Shown here piece after piece: positions 12,901-27,900 of a DNA stretch of 64,000 nucleotides (position 1 is the first letter of the stretch; each line of letters opens with the position of its first letter). A model generated the notes under the pieces. That model made no database searches and was not told the DNA's origin. It saw nothing but the letters and a program-made list of their open reading frames with translations. The position numbers were made by a program, and so were the translations under genes. The stretch is taken from NCBI GenBank assembly GCA_036023115.1, contig JAYKKT010000040.1:3763501-3827500 (forward strand). Direction: 5' to 3'. This DNA is from Brasenia schreberi. Taxonomy: Eukaryota; Streptophyta; Magnoliopsida; Nymphaeales; Cabombaceae.

Positions 12901-15900
12901 CATCCATCTCAACATCTTCATTTCAGTCACATACATCTTTTTATACATGTTGATGATTAACTGCCCTAAAACTCAGAACCATAAAACATGGCAGGCCTAA
13001 TTACTGCTCTATAATATTTACCTTTTAACTTTAATGATATCTTCTTATCACAAAGAATACCTGATGCTCCTCTCCATTTTAACCACCAAGCATTAATTCT
13101 ATGCGTAACATCTCCATCAATTCTTCCATTACTCTGAAAAATTGACCCTAGGTATTTAAAACTTTCCTTTTGGGGGATGCAATGTGTGTCAATTTTAATT
13201 TTTATATCCTCTGAGATAACCAAATGATCAAACTTACATTCCATATATTCTGTCTTTCTTCTACTAATTCGGAGGCCTTTGCTTTCTAATGTTTTTCTCT
13301 ATAGTTCCAATTTTTTATTAACTTTTTCCTTAGACTCCTCCACTAATACAATGTCATCTGCAAATAACATACACCAAGGTACTTCATCTTGAATATGTTT
13401 TGTTAACTCATCAATCACTATTATAAATAAGTATGGACTTAAAGTTGATCCTTGATGTAACCCAATATTAACTTCAAAGAAGTCTGCCATTCCTTCGTGA
13501 GTCCTCACACATGTTTTTGCACCATCATACATGCCTCTTATAAGGTTAATGTATGTCAATGGGATACCTCTTTTTTTCAAAGTTCTCCAAAGAACCTCCC
13601 TCGGTACCCTATCATAAGCTTTTTCTAGATCAATAAATATCATGTGAAGGTCTTTCATTTTTGTTCTAAAATGTTTCATAAGACGTCTCAAAAGGTGAAT
13701 CGCTTCAATAGTAGATGTACCTGGCATAAATCCAAATTGGTTCTCTGTTATACTTGATACTTGTCTTAACTTACGTTCGATAATTCTTTCCCACAATTTC
13801 ATAGTATGGCTCATTAACTTAATACTTCGATAATTCACACAATTTTGAATGTCTCCCTTGTTCTTATATATGGGTATAAGTGTATTTGCTCTCTATTCCT
13901 CGGGCCTCTTTTGGTTTTTTCATATTTCATTAAATAGTCTTGTGAGCCAAGTGATTCCTATTTCTCCTAGTATTTTCCAAACTTCTATAGGAATATTATA
14001 TGGTCCTACCGATTTACCACTCTTCATATGTTTAAGAGCTTCTTTGACTTCATTCTTTTCAATACGTCGGTAGAAATTGTGGTTTATATACTTTTTTGAT
14101 TTGGCTAACTCTCCTAAGCTAATACTAACATCTTTATTTTCATTAAAAAGCTTATAAAAATAGTTTTTCTATCTGTTTCTTATATCATCATTTGCCACTA
14201 GAACTTTTTCATCCTCGTCTTTGATACATCTAACATAATTAAGATCTTTAGTTTTCTTATCTCTAGCCCTAGCTATCCTAAAAATATCTCTTTCACCCTC
14301 TTTTGAGTTGAGTTTTTTATATAAATCCTCCTAAATTTTAGCTTTTGCTTCACAAATGGCCTTTTTCGCTTTCTTCTTTGCTTTCTTATAAGCCTCTAAA
14401 GTTTCACTAGTTTTCTTAGCATAATGTAATTTGTAACATGCCCTCTTTGCCTTGATTTTATTTTGCACTATTTCACTCCACCAGAAGCTTCTTTTTGTGC
14501 CGGTACACCTCCCTTAGATACACCTAACACATCTTTCGCCACTTTCGTAATATGTATAGCCATATTGTTCCACATATCACAGGGTGTACCAACATAATTC
14601 CAAACATCTTCTTGAAGGACTTTTTGTTTAAATATATCTTCTTTCTCGCTTTTGAGGTTCCACCATTAGTCTGAATAACTCGATGCATTCTTTTCTTCTT
14701 TGTCCATTTTTTTATTTGTAAATCCATAACTAAAAGTCGATTGGGGTTAAGCTTTCTCTTGCAATTACCTTGCAATCTTTACAACACGCTCTATCTTTTT
14801 TTCTACAAATAAAGTAATCAATTTGTGTTTGTGATAAGCCACTCTTATAAATAATTAAATATTAATTCATTTTTAAGATTGTATTGTCTATAAAGAGATC
14901 ATATGCTATAGTAAAATTTAAAATCTCCCTACCTTCCTCATTTATATCCCCAAAACCAAAGTTTCCATAAAAAAACTTTACCAAAGTTTATAAATAAAAT
15001 ATTTTTTCATGGTACGTGTCCAACTTGGATAAGAGTTGAAAACCAATAAACAACAAAATGTCTCACTTTTTATTTTATTTTCTCAACAATAATAAAAAAT
15101 ATGAAGAATACCTTGATTCCCTCAAGATAATCAAACAAATCTCAAATTTAAAGATTTTTCCACAATCGTTGTGAATCCTAATGCAACTCTATTTAGACCT
15201 TTTCGGCTTTGATACTATGTAAAAATAGCACGACAATCTTGTGAATGATGTCAATAAACTCAAATGATCTCGTAAGATCTTCAACAAGCTAAATCACTAA
15301 ACACTTGGTGCACAAGCAAAACCATAATACCAAACAAGTAAAGTGAGCATAAAGGGCTCTAATTATTCATTTCACATCATCCTCTATTTATAGAGGTTTA
15401 TTACAAGTGAGAAGAGAGAGTGAGAGTGAGAGACTATCATGGAGCAACTGCTCCCAATGGCTACACTACTAGCCGTTGGGTGTTGACTGACCCTTCTATT
15501 ACAAGTTAACAGTAGTATCCTGGTCTTCTAAACCTTTGGTACAACTTTGTTGCTTTTACCAATTAATCTCTTAGAGATTTCACAAAACCTTTATCATTTA
15601 GTTTTCGACTTTTTGGAAATCTTTCACACCTATTTAAAATTTAACCTAGGAATTACAATTGAACTGGTACCAAGCCTTACGAAACAATCCTCCCGACCTT
15701 ACTGTAGCTCTATCTTACAGAAGCAATGTAGTCTTGTTTCACAAAGGTACACTTACTATAAACAGGTAGCGAGTGCAACACGGCACCATTTTTATCTAGC
15801 GTTTGATCAATTACATATTAATCAGGAAACAATTGGTTGGTCTAAAAATTATTGACAAACAAGATTTCTCTAAGCCACTTCATTTCTTTTTGTTCCAAGT

Positions 15901-18900
15901 CACTTCTCTTTCGGTTCAAAGTATTTTGTCTTACCAACAAGATAGAGAGACTTACTTTACATTTGAAAATGCAAAGAAGGAACTATTTATCAGGGGTCTA
16001 TTTAAAATGCTAGGTGCCTTCCATCCTAAAAAACCAAAATTCCGCTCCCATTCCTTGGATGTCATATCATATAATGATAAAATGAAGGGAGCCTACTAAA
16101 ATAGTAGGAAAAGTTATCCAAGGTTCAAGAATTCCTCTATAACTTAAGTGACACAATAAAAGCTTCCTCTATTCTCTTATTAACAATACTTTTAAATGGA
16201 TCTACCAATATTATAAAATCATTAACAAATGACTTACAAGTACCTTTTTTCCTTCCATCCTAATGTACAAGGTGTGATCAAAAGCTCAATGGCTTACCTA
16301 GAAAACAAGGACACATCTCTGCCATCTCATATTATTTTCCTGACCAATGAAAGTAGCTATTTTTTATTTTGGAAGAAGTCCACATGGAATCAGCCACTGT
16401 AGTTTTTAACCCTCAGTGAAATTATGGCTATGGGCAGGTTATTTCATATTTAATATTGAGAATTATTGTGATCAAAGGTATTTATCAATTTAATTTGATT
16501 GCATATCACAAAAGGCATTGAAGATGACTGAAAACTCTCTCTCTCTCTCTCTCTCTCTTATCCCAAGTCCTCTGGCATTTAAAAGTTCCTTTCTTAGCAT
16601 ATTATGTGCACAGTCGTTATCAGTAACTTTGAAAATATTTTCTTACGGGTTGAAAATTTGTTACTTCAGTTCATGTAATCCATCATTCGGATGGCTCACT
16701 ATTTTGTAGGGCTTACCATGTCACCTGTACTTTGATTTGGAGTTCAGCAAAAGAGCGAATGGAGAACGTAATGGTGTTGAAATGGTAGACCTGCTGATAT
16801 CTTTCATTTTTGAGGTCCTCTTTGACACATACGGTATCAGTTGTAAACATGATTGGGTTGTTGAACTTGATTCTTCAACTGAAGGTTAGCTTTTTACTGT
16901 TTCTTATTGTCTTAATAAAAGGATTTGCTTTTATGTTAAGAATAGTACCGCAAGTTTTTCTGATAATGGAAGTTCTCCCAGTATAGAGATGGAGATGCAT
17001 TTGAAAATGGTCAAGAATTTGGTACAAGCAAAACTATTCGTATATATATATATATACATAAAGGTCATATTCATGCTTGTGCAGAAAAGGACAGTCACAC
17101 TTTTTCCACTCCTCATCTGAGAGTTGTACCTCTTGTTGCCTTTGGATGATATAGTGTCCTTGTTGCATACGTAACTTATAAGTTTACAGAATAATGAAGA
17201 ACAATTAAAGAACAAAGTTACAAATCGTGAACTGTGTTTATATGTGTGTTGGATTGGACGGTTTATAGTGTTTGAGCCTGCAATTTCATTTTTTGTGATA
17301 GTATTCTCATTATGAGGTGATGTTACTTCTTTATTCTGCTTGTTTCACATTTTCAATTACTTTTGAGCATCCATCTGAAGTTGCTTCGGCTTGATATTGC
17401 AGAGAAGTTTTCCCACCATTTGATTATTCGTATACCAGATGTTGCCTTCAAAGATAACTCCCATGTTGGAGCATTTGTTGCTGAGGTGAGCTGTTGTGAC
17501 GTGCTATTGTAGAAAGATTCTTTGTTCCTTCAGTGTTGCAAATTCTAAGGTGCTTCTGGAAGATTCATCTACATGGAGCAAATGTTTTACATGTGATGAA
17601 GATACAATAGGTTTCAAGAGAAAGTAGACAAAACTATAGAACTACTACCTTTCATGCAAATGCGTGTTTGGTTAGTTATTGGAACCTTATAGCTTACCTT
17701 TTGCATGCATAGATTGTGTACTGTCTTAATGGCTGTACCAACAGGGTGTTTTTCTCTTAGATTATCATTATTTATATTTTGGATCTGTTTTTATTGTTAT
17801 AATCATATATTCATATAAGAAAGCAAAACAGGAAGCAAAAAAGACCGTTAGTGAAGCAAAAGCTAAGATTTGGGAGGACTAATATAAAAAAGCACAACTC
17901 AAAAGAGGGTGAAAGAGATATTTTTAGGATAGCTAGGGCTAGAGATAAGAAAACTAAAGATCTTAATTATGTTAGATGCATAAAAGACGAGGATGAAAAA
18001 ATTCTAGTGGCAAATGATGATATAAGAAATAGATGGAAAAACTATTTTTATAATATTTTTAATGAAAATAAAGATGTTAGTATTAGTTTAGGAGATTTAG
18101 CCAAGTCAGAAAAGTATATAAACCACAATTTCTACCGACGTATTCAAAAGAGTGAAGTAAAAGAGACTCTTAAACATATGAAGGGTGGTAAATCGGTACG
18201 ACAAGATAATATTCCTATAGAAGTTTGAAAAATACCCGGAGAAATAGGAATCACTTGGCTCACAAGACTATTTAATGAAATATGGAAAAACCAAAAGATG
18301 CCCGAGGAATGGAGAGCAAGTACACTTATACCCATATATAAGAACAAGGGAGACATTCAAAATTGTGCGAATTATCGAGGTATCAAGTTAATGAGTCATA
18401 CTATGAAATTATGGGAAAGAATTATCAAACGTAGGTTAAGACAAGTATAAAGTACAACAGAGAACCAATTTGGGTTCATACCAGGCAGATCTACTATTGA
18501 AGCGATTCACCTTTTGAGACGTCTTATGGAATATTTTAGAGCAAAAAAGAAAGGCCTTCACATAATATTTATTGATCTAGAAAAAGCTTATGATAGGGTA
18601 CCGAGGGAGGTTCTTTGGAGAACTTTAGAAAAAAGAGGTATCTCATTGACATATATTAACCTTATAAGAGACATGTATGATGGTGCAAAAACATGTGTGA
18701 GGACTCATGAAGGAACGACAGACTTCTTTGAAGTTAATATTGGGTTACATCAAGGATCAACTTTAAGCCCATACTTATTTATAATGGTGATGGATGAGTT
18801 AACAAAACATATTCAAGATGAAGTACCTTGGTGTATGTTATTTGCTGATGACATTGTATTAGTGGAGGAGTCTAAGGAAAAAGTTAATAGAAAATTGGAA

Positions 18901-21900
18901 CTATGGAGAGAAACATTAGAAAGCAAAGGCCTCCGACTTAGTAGAAGAAAGACAGAATATATGGAATGTAAGTTTGATAATTTGGTTACCTGAGAGGACA
19001 TAGAAATTAAAATTGGCACATATTGCATTCTTGAGAAGGAAAGTTTTAAATACCTAGGGTCAATTTTTTAGAGTGATGGAAGAATTGATGGAGATGTTAC
19101 GCATAGAATTAATGCTGGTTGGTTAAAATGGAGAGGAGCATCAGGTATTGTTTGTGATAAGAAGATACCATTAAAATTAAAAGGTAAATATTATAGAGCA
19201 GCAATTAGGCCTGCCATGTTTTATGGTTAAGAGTGTTGGGCAGTTAATCATCAACATGTATAAAAGATGTCTGTGACAGAAATGAAGATGTTGAGATGGA
19301 TGAGTGGTCATACAAGAAAAGACCGTTTACATAATGAAGTTATTAGAAACAAAGTAGGAGTGGCACCAATAGAGGATAAAATGAGAGAACATCGTTTAAG
19401 ATGGTTTGAACATATAGAAAGAAGATCAAAAGAAGAACCTGTAAGAAGGTTAGGAAAACTAAATTTGGAAAGTATTAAAAGAGGTAGAGGACGACCACAA
19501 AAGTGTTGGAAAGAAACAATAAAGAACGATCTTGCTTATTGGGAGTTAACTGCTAACATGGCACAAGATAGGGATCTGTGGAAACAAAGAATCCATGTAG
19601 CCGACCCCGTCTAGTATGGGAAAAGGCTTAGTTGTTGTTGTTGTTGTTGTTGTAATCATATATTCATATGAATATTATTGACCTAGATACCGCAACCTGT
19701 ATATTTTAGCTATTTGTGTTTTATGTACTATTCAGGTATGCTCTCGAATTACCAATGCTTGCGAGAAGGATCCTACACTTCATCAGCTGTACATTTTAAA
19801 AGACACAAATGCAGCTCAATCTTCTGCAGATCTTTTCTTAGACAGGGCTGTTTACTCTCGTAACAGATGTTTCCGCTTGCCCTTCTCTTCAAAGGCTGGG
19901 AAAAGATCAGTGCTGTTGCCTACTTATCGTTTCAAATGTAAGGACCTGGTATGGACGTGAAACTTTATTGTTGCTAGTTATTTGTGTCTGAAAGTTTGGC
20001 CTTGGCACGATAGCTGAAGGGTCTCCATCTTTGCAGGCTGTTATTTGGGGCATCATGTCTGTTGTGCTGTACTAGCTTACAGAGTTTCTTTTATAATTTT
20101 TGGTTTAAGAATTGCCTTTTAGATCTTAAAATAAATGGTTTCTTCGTTTTGGTTGCTGAAAGCTACTTATGGTTTAGTTAGTGAAATTGTTCATATGCCA
20201 AGTATTACTTATTATTTCTGACATAGTTTTACAATTCAAGAACAAGCAACAAGTGTTCATGGAGTCCTTGATTTGCCGAGTGGATCAGAATTGTAAGGAG
20301 TTACTCACATTTCATTTAGAGGTAAATACTGTCTTATCTTATGCTTTTTCTTTTCATATAGTTATAGTCCACATGCTTGAAACTTGAAAGTACTTATTGC
20401 TGATTTCTTCTGCCTGTTAGAATGTTCCCTTGCATTTGGAAATGGAAAATATGCATTTTCATTATTTGCTGCCATCTGTTATAATGATGTCATATTTGCT
20501 TTATCAAAGCTATCAACGGAACACAATGCAAGCAAAGACATGTTATTTGTGTAATCATACTTTTTTAGCTTCTTAACCATGACAAACGGTTCAACATGCT
20601 TCAATTGTCTGACATATTTGTAAATAAGCAATTAAGTTCTTGAATCCATTTTATTGAATGAACACACTTATATACAAAGCAACCAGAAAGGGCTTGAGGT
20701 TATTGAATACATGAGAAGTATTTATAGAGGAGCGGAGTGAAAGCCAACAGTTGTGCTGCTGGTTGTTGAAGGCACAACGACTATTTTACTAGTCTTATCC
20801 CCTGATGGCCTTGACCCGGGTGGCTTTGGGTCCGTTAGGACTTGATTTCAAACACAGACTTATGGGTCCTGTTGGCTCAACCCTATTATATTTTAATACT
20901 CCACCTTAAACTTATAATGTGTATACAGAAAATTTGTCTAACAATAAAAAACGGGAATGAGAGATCACAACTTTCTTCGAAACATCTTTTTATAACTAAA
21001 GTATCAATTTATTTTTCATGTTATATGAAGATCAATGAAATATTAATACATACACTCGCTCAATTTTTAAAACCAACAAGACAATTTATGATATCTAATC
21101 CAGAAGGCAAAAAAAAAAAAGAGTCAAATAAGTTCATGAAGTTGATTTGCTTTAATTCAAGAAAGTCATTTGATAAAAAACATTAATATCATCCAAATAT
21201 GATTATCTATTATAATAAATAGGTTCATAAATCATTACAAACTTATGATATTGTAAGGGGACCTTGGTATACCAGATAAGCTTTTTAAGGCAAAACGTAA
21301 TCCATCAAGTCAAACAAACATTTTAAGGTTATGCTCAAAACCCGCCTAGTCAAATAAACTTTAAGGCTAACCTTAAACTCGAGTTTTAAGGATAAACTGG
21401 AACCTAAATAAGCTTTTTAAGGAAAGCTCAAAACCTTAACCTTCGTACATACAATTCCAAGGCCCTTAGATATCCTTTAAAATCAAAAGTGATTCTATAG
21501 TTTCAAAATAAGATAATCCATTAAGATGATCTAAACAAGTCAAGGGGATCAACTTCATGTTTTCCAAAAAGTCTCATAACTCTCTTAAACCTAAATAAGC
21601 TTTTTAAGGAAAGCTCAAAACCTTCGTACATACAATTCCAAGGCCCTTAGATATCCTTTAAAATCAAAAGTGATTCTATAGTTTCAAAATAAGATAATCC
21701 ATTAAGATGATCTAAACAAGTCAAGGGGATCAACTTCATGTTTTCCAAAAAGTCTCATAACTCTCTTAAAATAATTTTATCAAATACAAGCTAATCAAGA
21801 TAATAAGTATTTTTTCAAATATTGATTACTCTTCAACCAAAAAGCCAATAACATGAACCATCTTAATCACAAAGATCTCCATCAAAAGACCAACAAATAG

Positions 21901-24900
21901 AGATCATAATCTCATAAAAAAGCAATCTTAAAGTTATCAAAATAACAAAACATCAAATAACAATAAGTGCATCTTCAAATATCAATTAATTTACAACAAA
22001 AGGCCACTAACATGAAGCACCTTAATCACAAAGGTCTTCAACAAAAGCCCAACAACATGGATCTTAGTCATACAAGTAATGCAACTTATTGTTTTTCAAC
22101 AAATACATTTATGATTTAATTAATAGTCAAGTTTGAAATCATTCAAATGTTGTAATACATTTTTCCTCTAGACATCCCAACAAATAATTGATACAATCAC
22201 TATTGCATATAGCCAAATTGGAAGGACCACACCATGGACTTGAATCTACATACCAAGCAAGATCAATTCGATATATATATATAGTTTCGGGTCTTGATAT
22301 AGTTCAAAAATCTAATTTTTGATACATAATGAGTCTGGATCCATAACTGGATCCACGATCCGATTTTATATAAATGAGTCTCCCCTACTGAGACCGAGAA
22401 TTCTCTCCCCCTTTCTCTCTCTCCTTCTCACGCTTTCTCTCCGCAACAGAGACTCACCCGTGGTGATGGGAAAGCGGGTTCTCTCTCAAGGCCATTCAGA
22501 TACATGTGGTGGTAGGAAAGAGGAGGAGAGGAGATAATCTTGTAATAATTAGGGTTTTAGCCAAGATCGTGAACTCCATGGCCGATGACCGACTGAGCTG
22601 AAGGACGATGGCTGCCATCCCAGCCGCAACCGTCCACTTCAAGCCACCTACCGAACTGAAGGATGATGGCCGCCATCCCAACTGTAGTCGTCCGCTTCAA
22701 GCCACCAACCGAACTCCTCCATCGCCTTTCTCCCTCTTGGCACCCCATCCGAATCACCACCAAAACCGCCTTCACCCCTCGTCCGCACCTCCATCATCCT
22801 CAACAACTTACATAAACCGTTATCTCCTCTTTCTGCCATTGGGAGATACCATTTTCTCCTTCCCCTAACTACTATAGAAATCCTAGTTTTCTGTCGACCA
22901 TCGGAAATAGTCGCCCTCCAAAGCCCGAAATCACTGATCACCACCTCCGCCATCGCTGTCGCGCCTTTGTTCTTTGTGTATAAGCATACGAAGAAAGGTG
23001 CTTCTTGAATGTTCTGATTCTTCATCATATGATGCACCCATCAATCCAAATTATTTGTCGATATGCTGGGCGGAGGTGGGCCAACCACCTCCTCCCTCCC
23101 AATCTCCATCGGCTCTCGAAACGGCGCATGGCCAATAGAGACTTGCTAATCTCCGCCATCCTATCGTCGTCATCAATCCTTTGTTTCTTAGGAGCGGGAG
23201 TCAGAGCACCACAACATGAAATTTTCCTAGAACCCACCATCGTCATCTTCCGCGGTGACCATGATAGTGAATAAGAGAATAAATCCGTCTTCGCGTTAGG
23301 CTTCAGGCAGTACCCTCTTCCCTGGATGAAGCTAGTACTCCAATGGCTTGACGTTGGGCACGCCATCATCGGTCAATTTCTCTAAAAGGGAGCTACCAAG
23401 CAAGGCGACTGCCTTATCTCTCTCTTTCTGCAAAACACCGACATACCCTGTGGTACCAACAACACCAACCTGCCATCACCGGTTGGCCTCGCCATCACCA
23501 CCGTACTCACCATCGCCTAGGTTCTGATACCATAAGGTCGTGAATCCAATTTATTAATCCAACAAATTTATAAACAAAGCAACTACAAAGGGCTTCATGT
23601 GATTGAATACATGAAGAGTATTTATAGAAGAGAAGAGTGAAAGCGCAACACACTCTTCCTTGCTAAAAGCCCATGTTATTGAATACATGAAGAGTATTTA
23701 TAGAAGAGAAGAGTGAAAGCCACCAACACACTCTTTGTTGCTAAAAGCCCAATGACTGTTTTACTAGCAGTTGGCCCCTGGTAGCCCTGGCTTGGGTCAC
23801 CTAGGTCCATTGAGACCTGATTTCTAACACAGACTTATGGACCCTATTGGTCAACCCTATTACATTTTAACAATATTTATTGTGTTTACCATTGAGCTAG
23901 CATTTATGAGTGTTGGGCAGTTAATCATGTACAAAAGATGTGTGTGACAGAAATGAAGATGTTGAGATGGATGAGTGGTCATACAAGAAAAGACCGTATA
24001 CATAATGAGGTTACTAGAAACAAATTAGGAGTGGCACCAATAGAGGATAAAATGAGAGAATATCGTTTAAGATGGTTTGGACATATAGAAAGAAGATCAA
24101 AAGAAGAACTTCTAAGAAGGTATGAAAAACTAAATTTGGAAAGTATTAAAAGAGGTAGAGGACGACCACAAAAGTGTTGGAAAGAAACAATAAAGAATGA
24201 TCTAGAGTTAACTGCTAACATGACACACGATAGGGATCTGTGGAAACAAAGAATCCATGTAGCCGACCCCGTCTAGTATGGGAAAAGGCTTAGTTGTTGT
24301 TGTTGTTGTACCATTGAGCTAGCATATCATTCCACAACTCTATAATATAGATCATATTACATGAGATACTAGATTGGGTGGAAGCAACTTACAGTCGATA
24401 CCAAGGGTTGCTTGGAAACCAAAGTACCAAGAATTTAGAATATTAATTATTGATTAACATTCTTAAGAGGAATAAAATATATATAAAAGAGAAAGTAAAG
24501 GCGGAGGCCCGGTGAAGACGACCAGCATAAAAGAGAAAGCAAAGTCATTAACTGTGAAGAGTATCTAACCTCTAGCAGTTGCGGCTGGTAGGTGTGCTAA
24601 CAACCAGCTCTGTAGCTTATGAAGAAATCAAATAGCAGGTATGGGGATGATACAACTGAAGAAAAGTTTTTACACCAATATTTGCCACGAAGAAAATGAC
24701 AGCTTTGGAATGTATATGGAGAGAGAGGAAGAGACACACAAATACATATCATATTAAATTTATATGCAAAATATGTAAGATTTATGATTTTGGTATTGTA
24801 TATCATACTACTCCTTTTGTGTGTATTTGTAATTTTGCATACAAACTTAAATATTTATTTTCGATATAGTGTATGTTATATGCAAAATATGTAAGATTTA

Positions 24901-27900
24901 TGTTGGTCTCATATGATTTCGGTATTGTATATCATACATATTTTTTGTGTATTTGTAATATTTGTATACAAACTTAAGTATTTAGTTTCAATATACATGT
25001 CTGCACGTGAATGTGCATATATGCGTATATCTTCAGGCATCTTATGCATGCATGTAAAAGAAGAGGTGAACCAAAAAAAGCTGTTGGCACTCTGAGCTGA
25101 GCTCATTGAAGTATCACACTCTTACAAACTTAGCCAAAACGAACTAGATATGTTTGCAGTGCATCTTTCAAACTGAAAAGGAGTCATAGCTGATCTTGTG
25201 AAGCTTAAGAGATGAGGCTAGGTGTGTTTTCTATATGTTGAGAAATTAGCCATCCGTCTTTTTTGCAGCCCTAATCACAAAATTGTTGGTCTAGAGATTT
25301 CTGCTCTAAAATTGAAAAATTCATTTCAAATACTAAAGTCTCAATTTAGTTTCAGCGTTTGATTGACCTACTATGCATGGGACATGGATCTCATGGCTAA
25401 TAGGACTCAATTATATATGAAATCCATGGGATTGAAACACAATCTGGTAAGGGAAAAAAGAATCTCAAAGTGACAGTTCAAAAAGGGCAGAGGACACTGG
25501 CTCTCTAGCAAGAGGTTAGGAGTTTAATTCCTGTATGTGCATGTCATGGGAGTCAATCTAATCCCAATTTTCTTATCAAAAGAAGAAAAATACAAAGCAA
25601 CATATAAAATGGTGGTAACATTATTATCAACCTGGATTACATTGAACTTTTATGGCCATAATTATGGTCAAATTCAAAATGTATCAGATCCTGCTCATCA
25701 AGCTTTTTTATGAAGCTGACAATATTGGTACTAGTTAAAGCGGATCATTGGTTTGATGTTAGATAACCTATTTGAAGGCCAGAAGCTTAAGTGTGTTCTC
25801 TACTTTTTTGTGCTCAAGCTATGAAAATGAACTATCACTATGAAAAATCTCCATTGTTGTTCTTTGTTCTTTAGTGATTTCTGTTGCTTCTTTTGTGCAT
25901 GTTGATGTTTCTTAATTTTCTAAAATCCTCTCCTAGGGAAAGAGCAGCCAAGAAAGAATTCCTTATGTTTCACGAGAGTTAGTGGTTCGTAGTTGCACGA
26001 GTGACATGGCAACTAGATACTTATCGGGGAAGTCACCTTTTCCATCACTGGAGAACTTCATGCTGTCCTTGGTATCTAGTGGAAGTGCTCATGGTTGGTC
26101 TAATCACTGATAGGTTTGATGCAATTCTATTTATATTTCTCTTTATGCTGTTAAATGCTCTGTTCTATGACAAATTAAATCATTCGTTGGCAGGATGGAT
26201 ACGAAGCTGGTATTGGTTTTCAGATTATGACTTGATCGTCTACAACATTGGGGGAAATAGATTTTGTGAAAGAATTGGTAGACCACACAAGAGTAATCAT
26301 GGTACTTATTTGAAACATAAGTCACATTTCTTCCAATCCATCTGACGTATATTATTATTATGTCTGCTGCAGCACTCCTTTTCTAGGAAGTTCCTAAAAG
26401 GCTAAAACTTTCCTCAGAAATACCTGCTTGTTATTTTCTCTCTTCTCTCATATTCATCGTGCATCACAATAGCCATAAATATTATGTGATTACAGATGCT
26501 GTTACTTCTGTATGTTGGTGCTTTAAGCTGTGCAACTAGACAATCTAATTCACGAGCTACTATTTTTTTTTATCAATAGTGTGCCTCAAACGGTAATAAA
26601 CTCTTACACAATGAACTGAAGTTAAAAATCTCATGATAATATATCAAAGACATTGTTGTGTAGCATTCACGTCTTTTTGGTGGCCATTAAATCATCTGCT
26701 ATGCTACAAAAATCTTGTCTGTTTCTGCCTGGAGCTTCAGTAAATCAATACCTTTCTGAGGCTCATATGAAGTTTGCGCACTTCTCTCTTGCAGTGCCCC
26801 CAAAGTCCCCAACACACCATGAGGTGAGGAATTTACACCCACCATTATAACTACCCTGAAAGAAATAACTATAACTACAGAAACTAGCCTAATAAGAGTT
26901 CAGCTTGGATGCATATAGAAGATTAAATGTTTGACTTGATATTACTTATCAGGATGAGCTGAATTCCGGTTGTACAAGAGCAGGGGCTGTTTATGTGAAT
27001 GATATAAGAACTAGGATCTTCCGTTGAAGACATGGCTGAGGGCTATGACGTGAAGAAATTGTGACATATGGATGGAAAGAGAAGCCAGAACCCAAAGCAG
27101 AAAGTTAGTAGCTGAGAAACTCAAGCTAATAGAAACAAGTCGCAATCATGGAATCATAACAGGTTTGGTCATATCTGAAAGAACATTATGAAACACCAAC
27201 AGGAGCTAGAAAGTATTAATGCTAGTCAGCCAACAGAAGAGAATTTAACCAGAAGAGATAGGAATGGAGGAAACCTGAATGAATTTCTCACAAGGGAAGA
27301 GCTCCTATGGCAGTAGAAGCGGACGAGAGTTTTATGGCTCAAAGAGGGGGGCCAGAACTTGGAACTTTTTCCTGGCAGAGCACTGGCGAAAAAGAAAATA
27401 GAATTCCAAGACTAAAAGTGATAGCGGTCAATTGATAGTGGAGCAGTCAGAGATTGAAGAGCTCATCACCCAGTATTTCAAATAACTGTTTCAAAGCTGC
27501 AACCTGACTGACGTATTGACAGCTTTAAGAGGAAGTTTCAATCAGGTCATTGATAATACGAATGATATAATATGCCTTTCACAAGAGAAGAAGTGACACA
27601 AGCTGTTTTCTATATGCACCTGATAGAGCCACCTGTCCTGACAGCTTCCTGGCATTGTTCTTTCAAACTTTCTAGAGTATGATGCAGGAGGAGGTAATCA
27701 GAATAGTGCTCAAATTTCTGAATGAAGGAATTGGTGTAGAGGAACTCAATCATACTTGGATAGTTTTAGTCCAGAAGGTTCGGAATCCAGGCCACATCAC
27801 ACAATATCGTCTGATTTCCCTTTGCAATGTAATGTATAAGATAGTAAGGTCCTTGCTAACAGGTTAAGGGTTCTCCTACCCTCTCTAATATCTCATTCAC

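Larger units (their letters stand above)
8514..15511 (-). mobile_element. Ty1-copia LTR retrotransposon, decayed, with nested LINE
   Basis: Two direct LTRs (8514-8872 and 15218-15511) begin TGTAAAA and end ACA. They are bounded by a perfect 5-bp duplication GTAGT (8509-8513, 15512-15516). On the minus strand the 5' LTR is followed by TAGTATCAAAGCC, close to the initiator-Met tRNA binding site. A purine tract AAGTTTGAGGGAG precedes the 3' LTR. Remnants in element order are gag (12120-12494), a zinc knuckle (about 11820-11880), integrase with [17 protein letters not shown] (11014-11283), RT with YVDDM (about 9750) and RNase H with [14 protein letters not shown] (about 9200-9230). That gag-IN-RT-RH order defines copia. 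Frames are full of stops, so it is inactive. It is antisense within PRIMPOL intron 5. Confidence 0.9.
20641..23872 (-). mobile_element. Non-autonomous LTR retrotransposon with unusual interior
   Basis: LTR-like direct repeats start TGAATCCA (20641-20898) and TGAATCCAA (23541-23872). Minus-strand sequence inside the right repeat contains TATGGTATCAGAACC, an initiator-Met tRNA primer-binding site. AAGTTTAAGGTGGAG inside the left repeat serves as the polypurine tract. No gag, protease, integrase or RT is visible. The interior instead holds AT-rich tandem repeats (20.9-22.3 kb) and a GC-rich block (22.38-23.52 kb). No clear target duplication was found, so the exact ends are uncertain. It occupies PRIMPOL intron 9. 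Confidence 0.7.

Noticed and set aside
13299..19000. Reverse-transcriptase open frames as possible host RT or defence-type RT genes
   Set aside because: They carry the LINE 3' tails, target duplications and C-terminal blocks of one RTE family, so they are transposon proteins.
22648..23369. Two overlapping minus-strand open frames of 129 and 114 codons
   Set aside because: No recognisable domains, and they sit inside an LTR element. They are described as an unexplained GC-rich insert rather than as genes.
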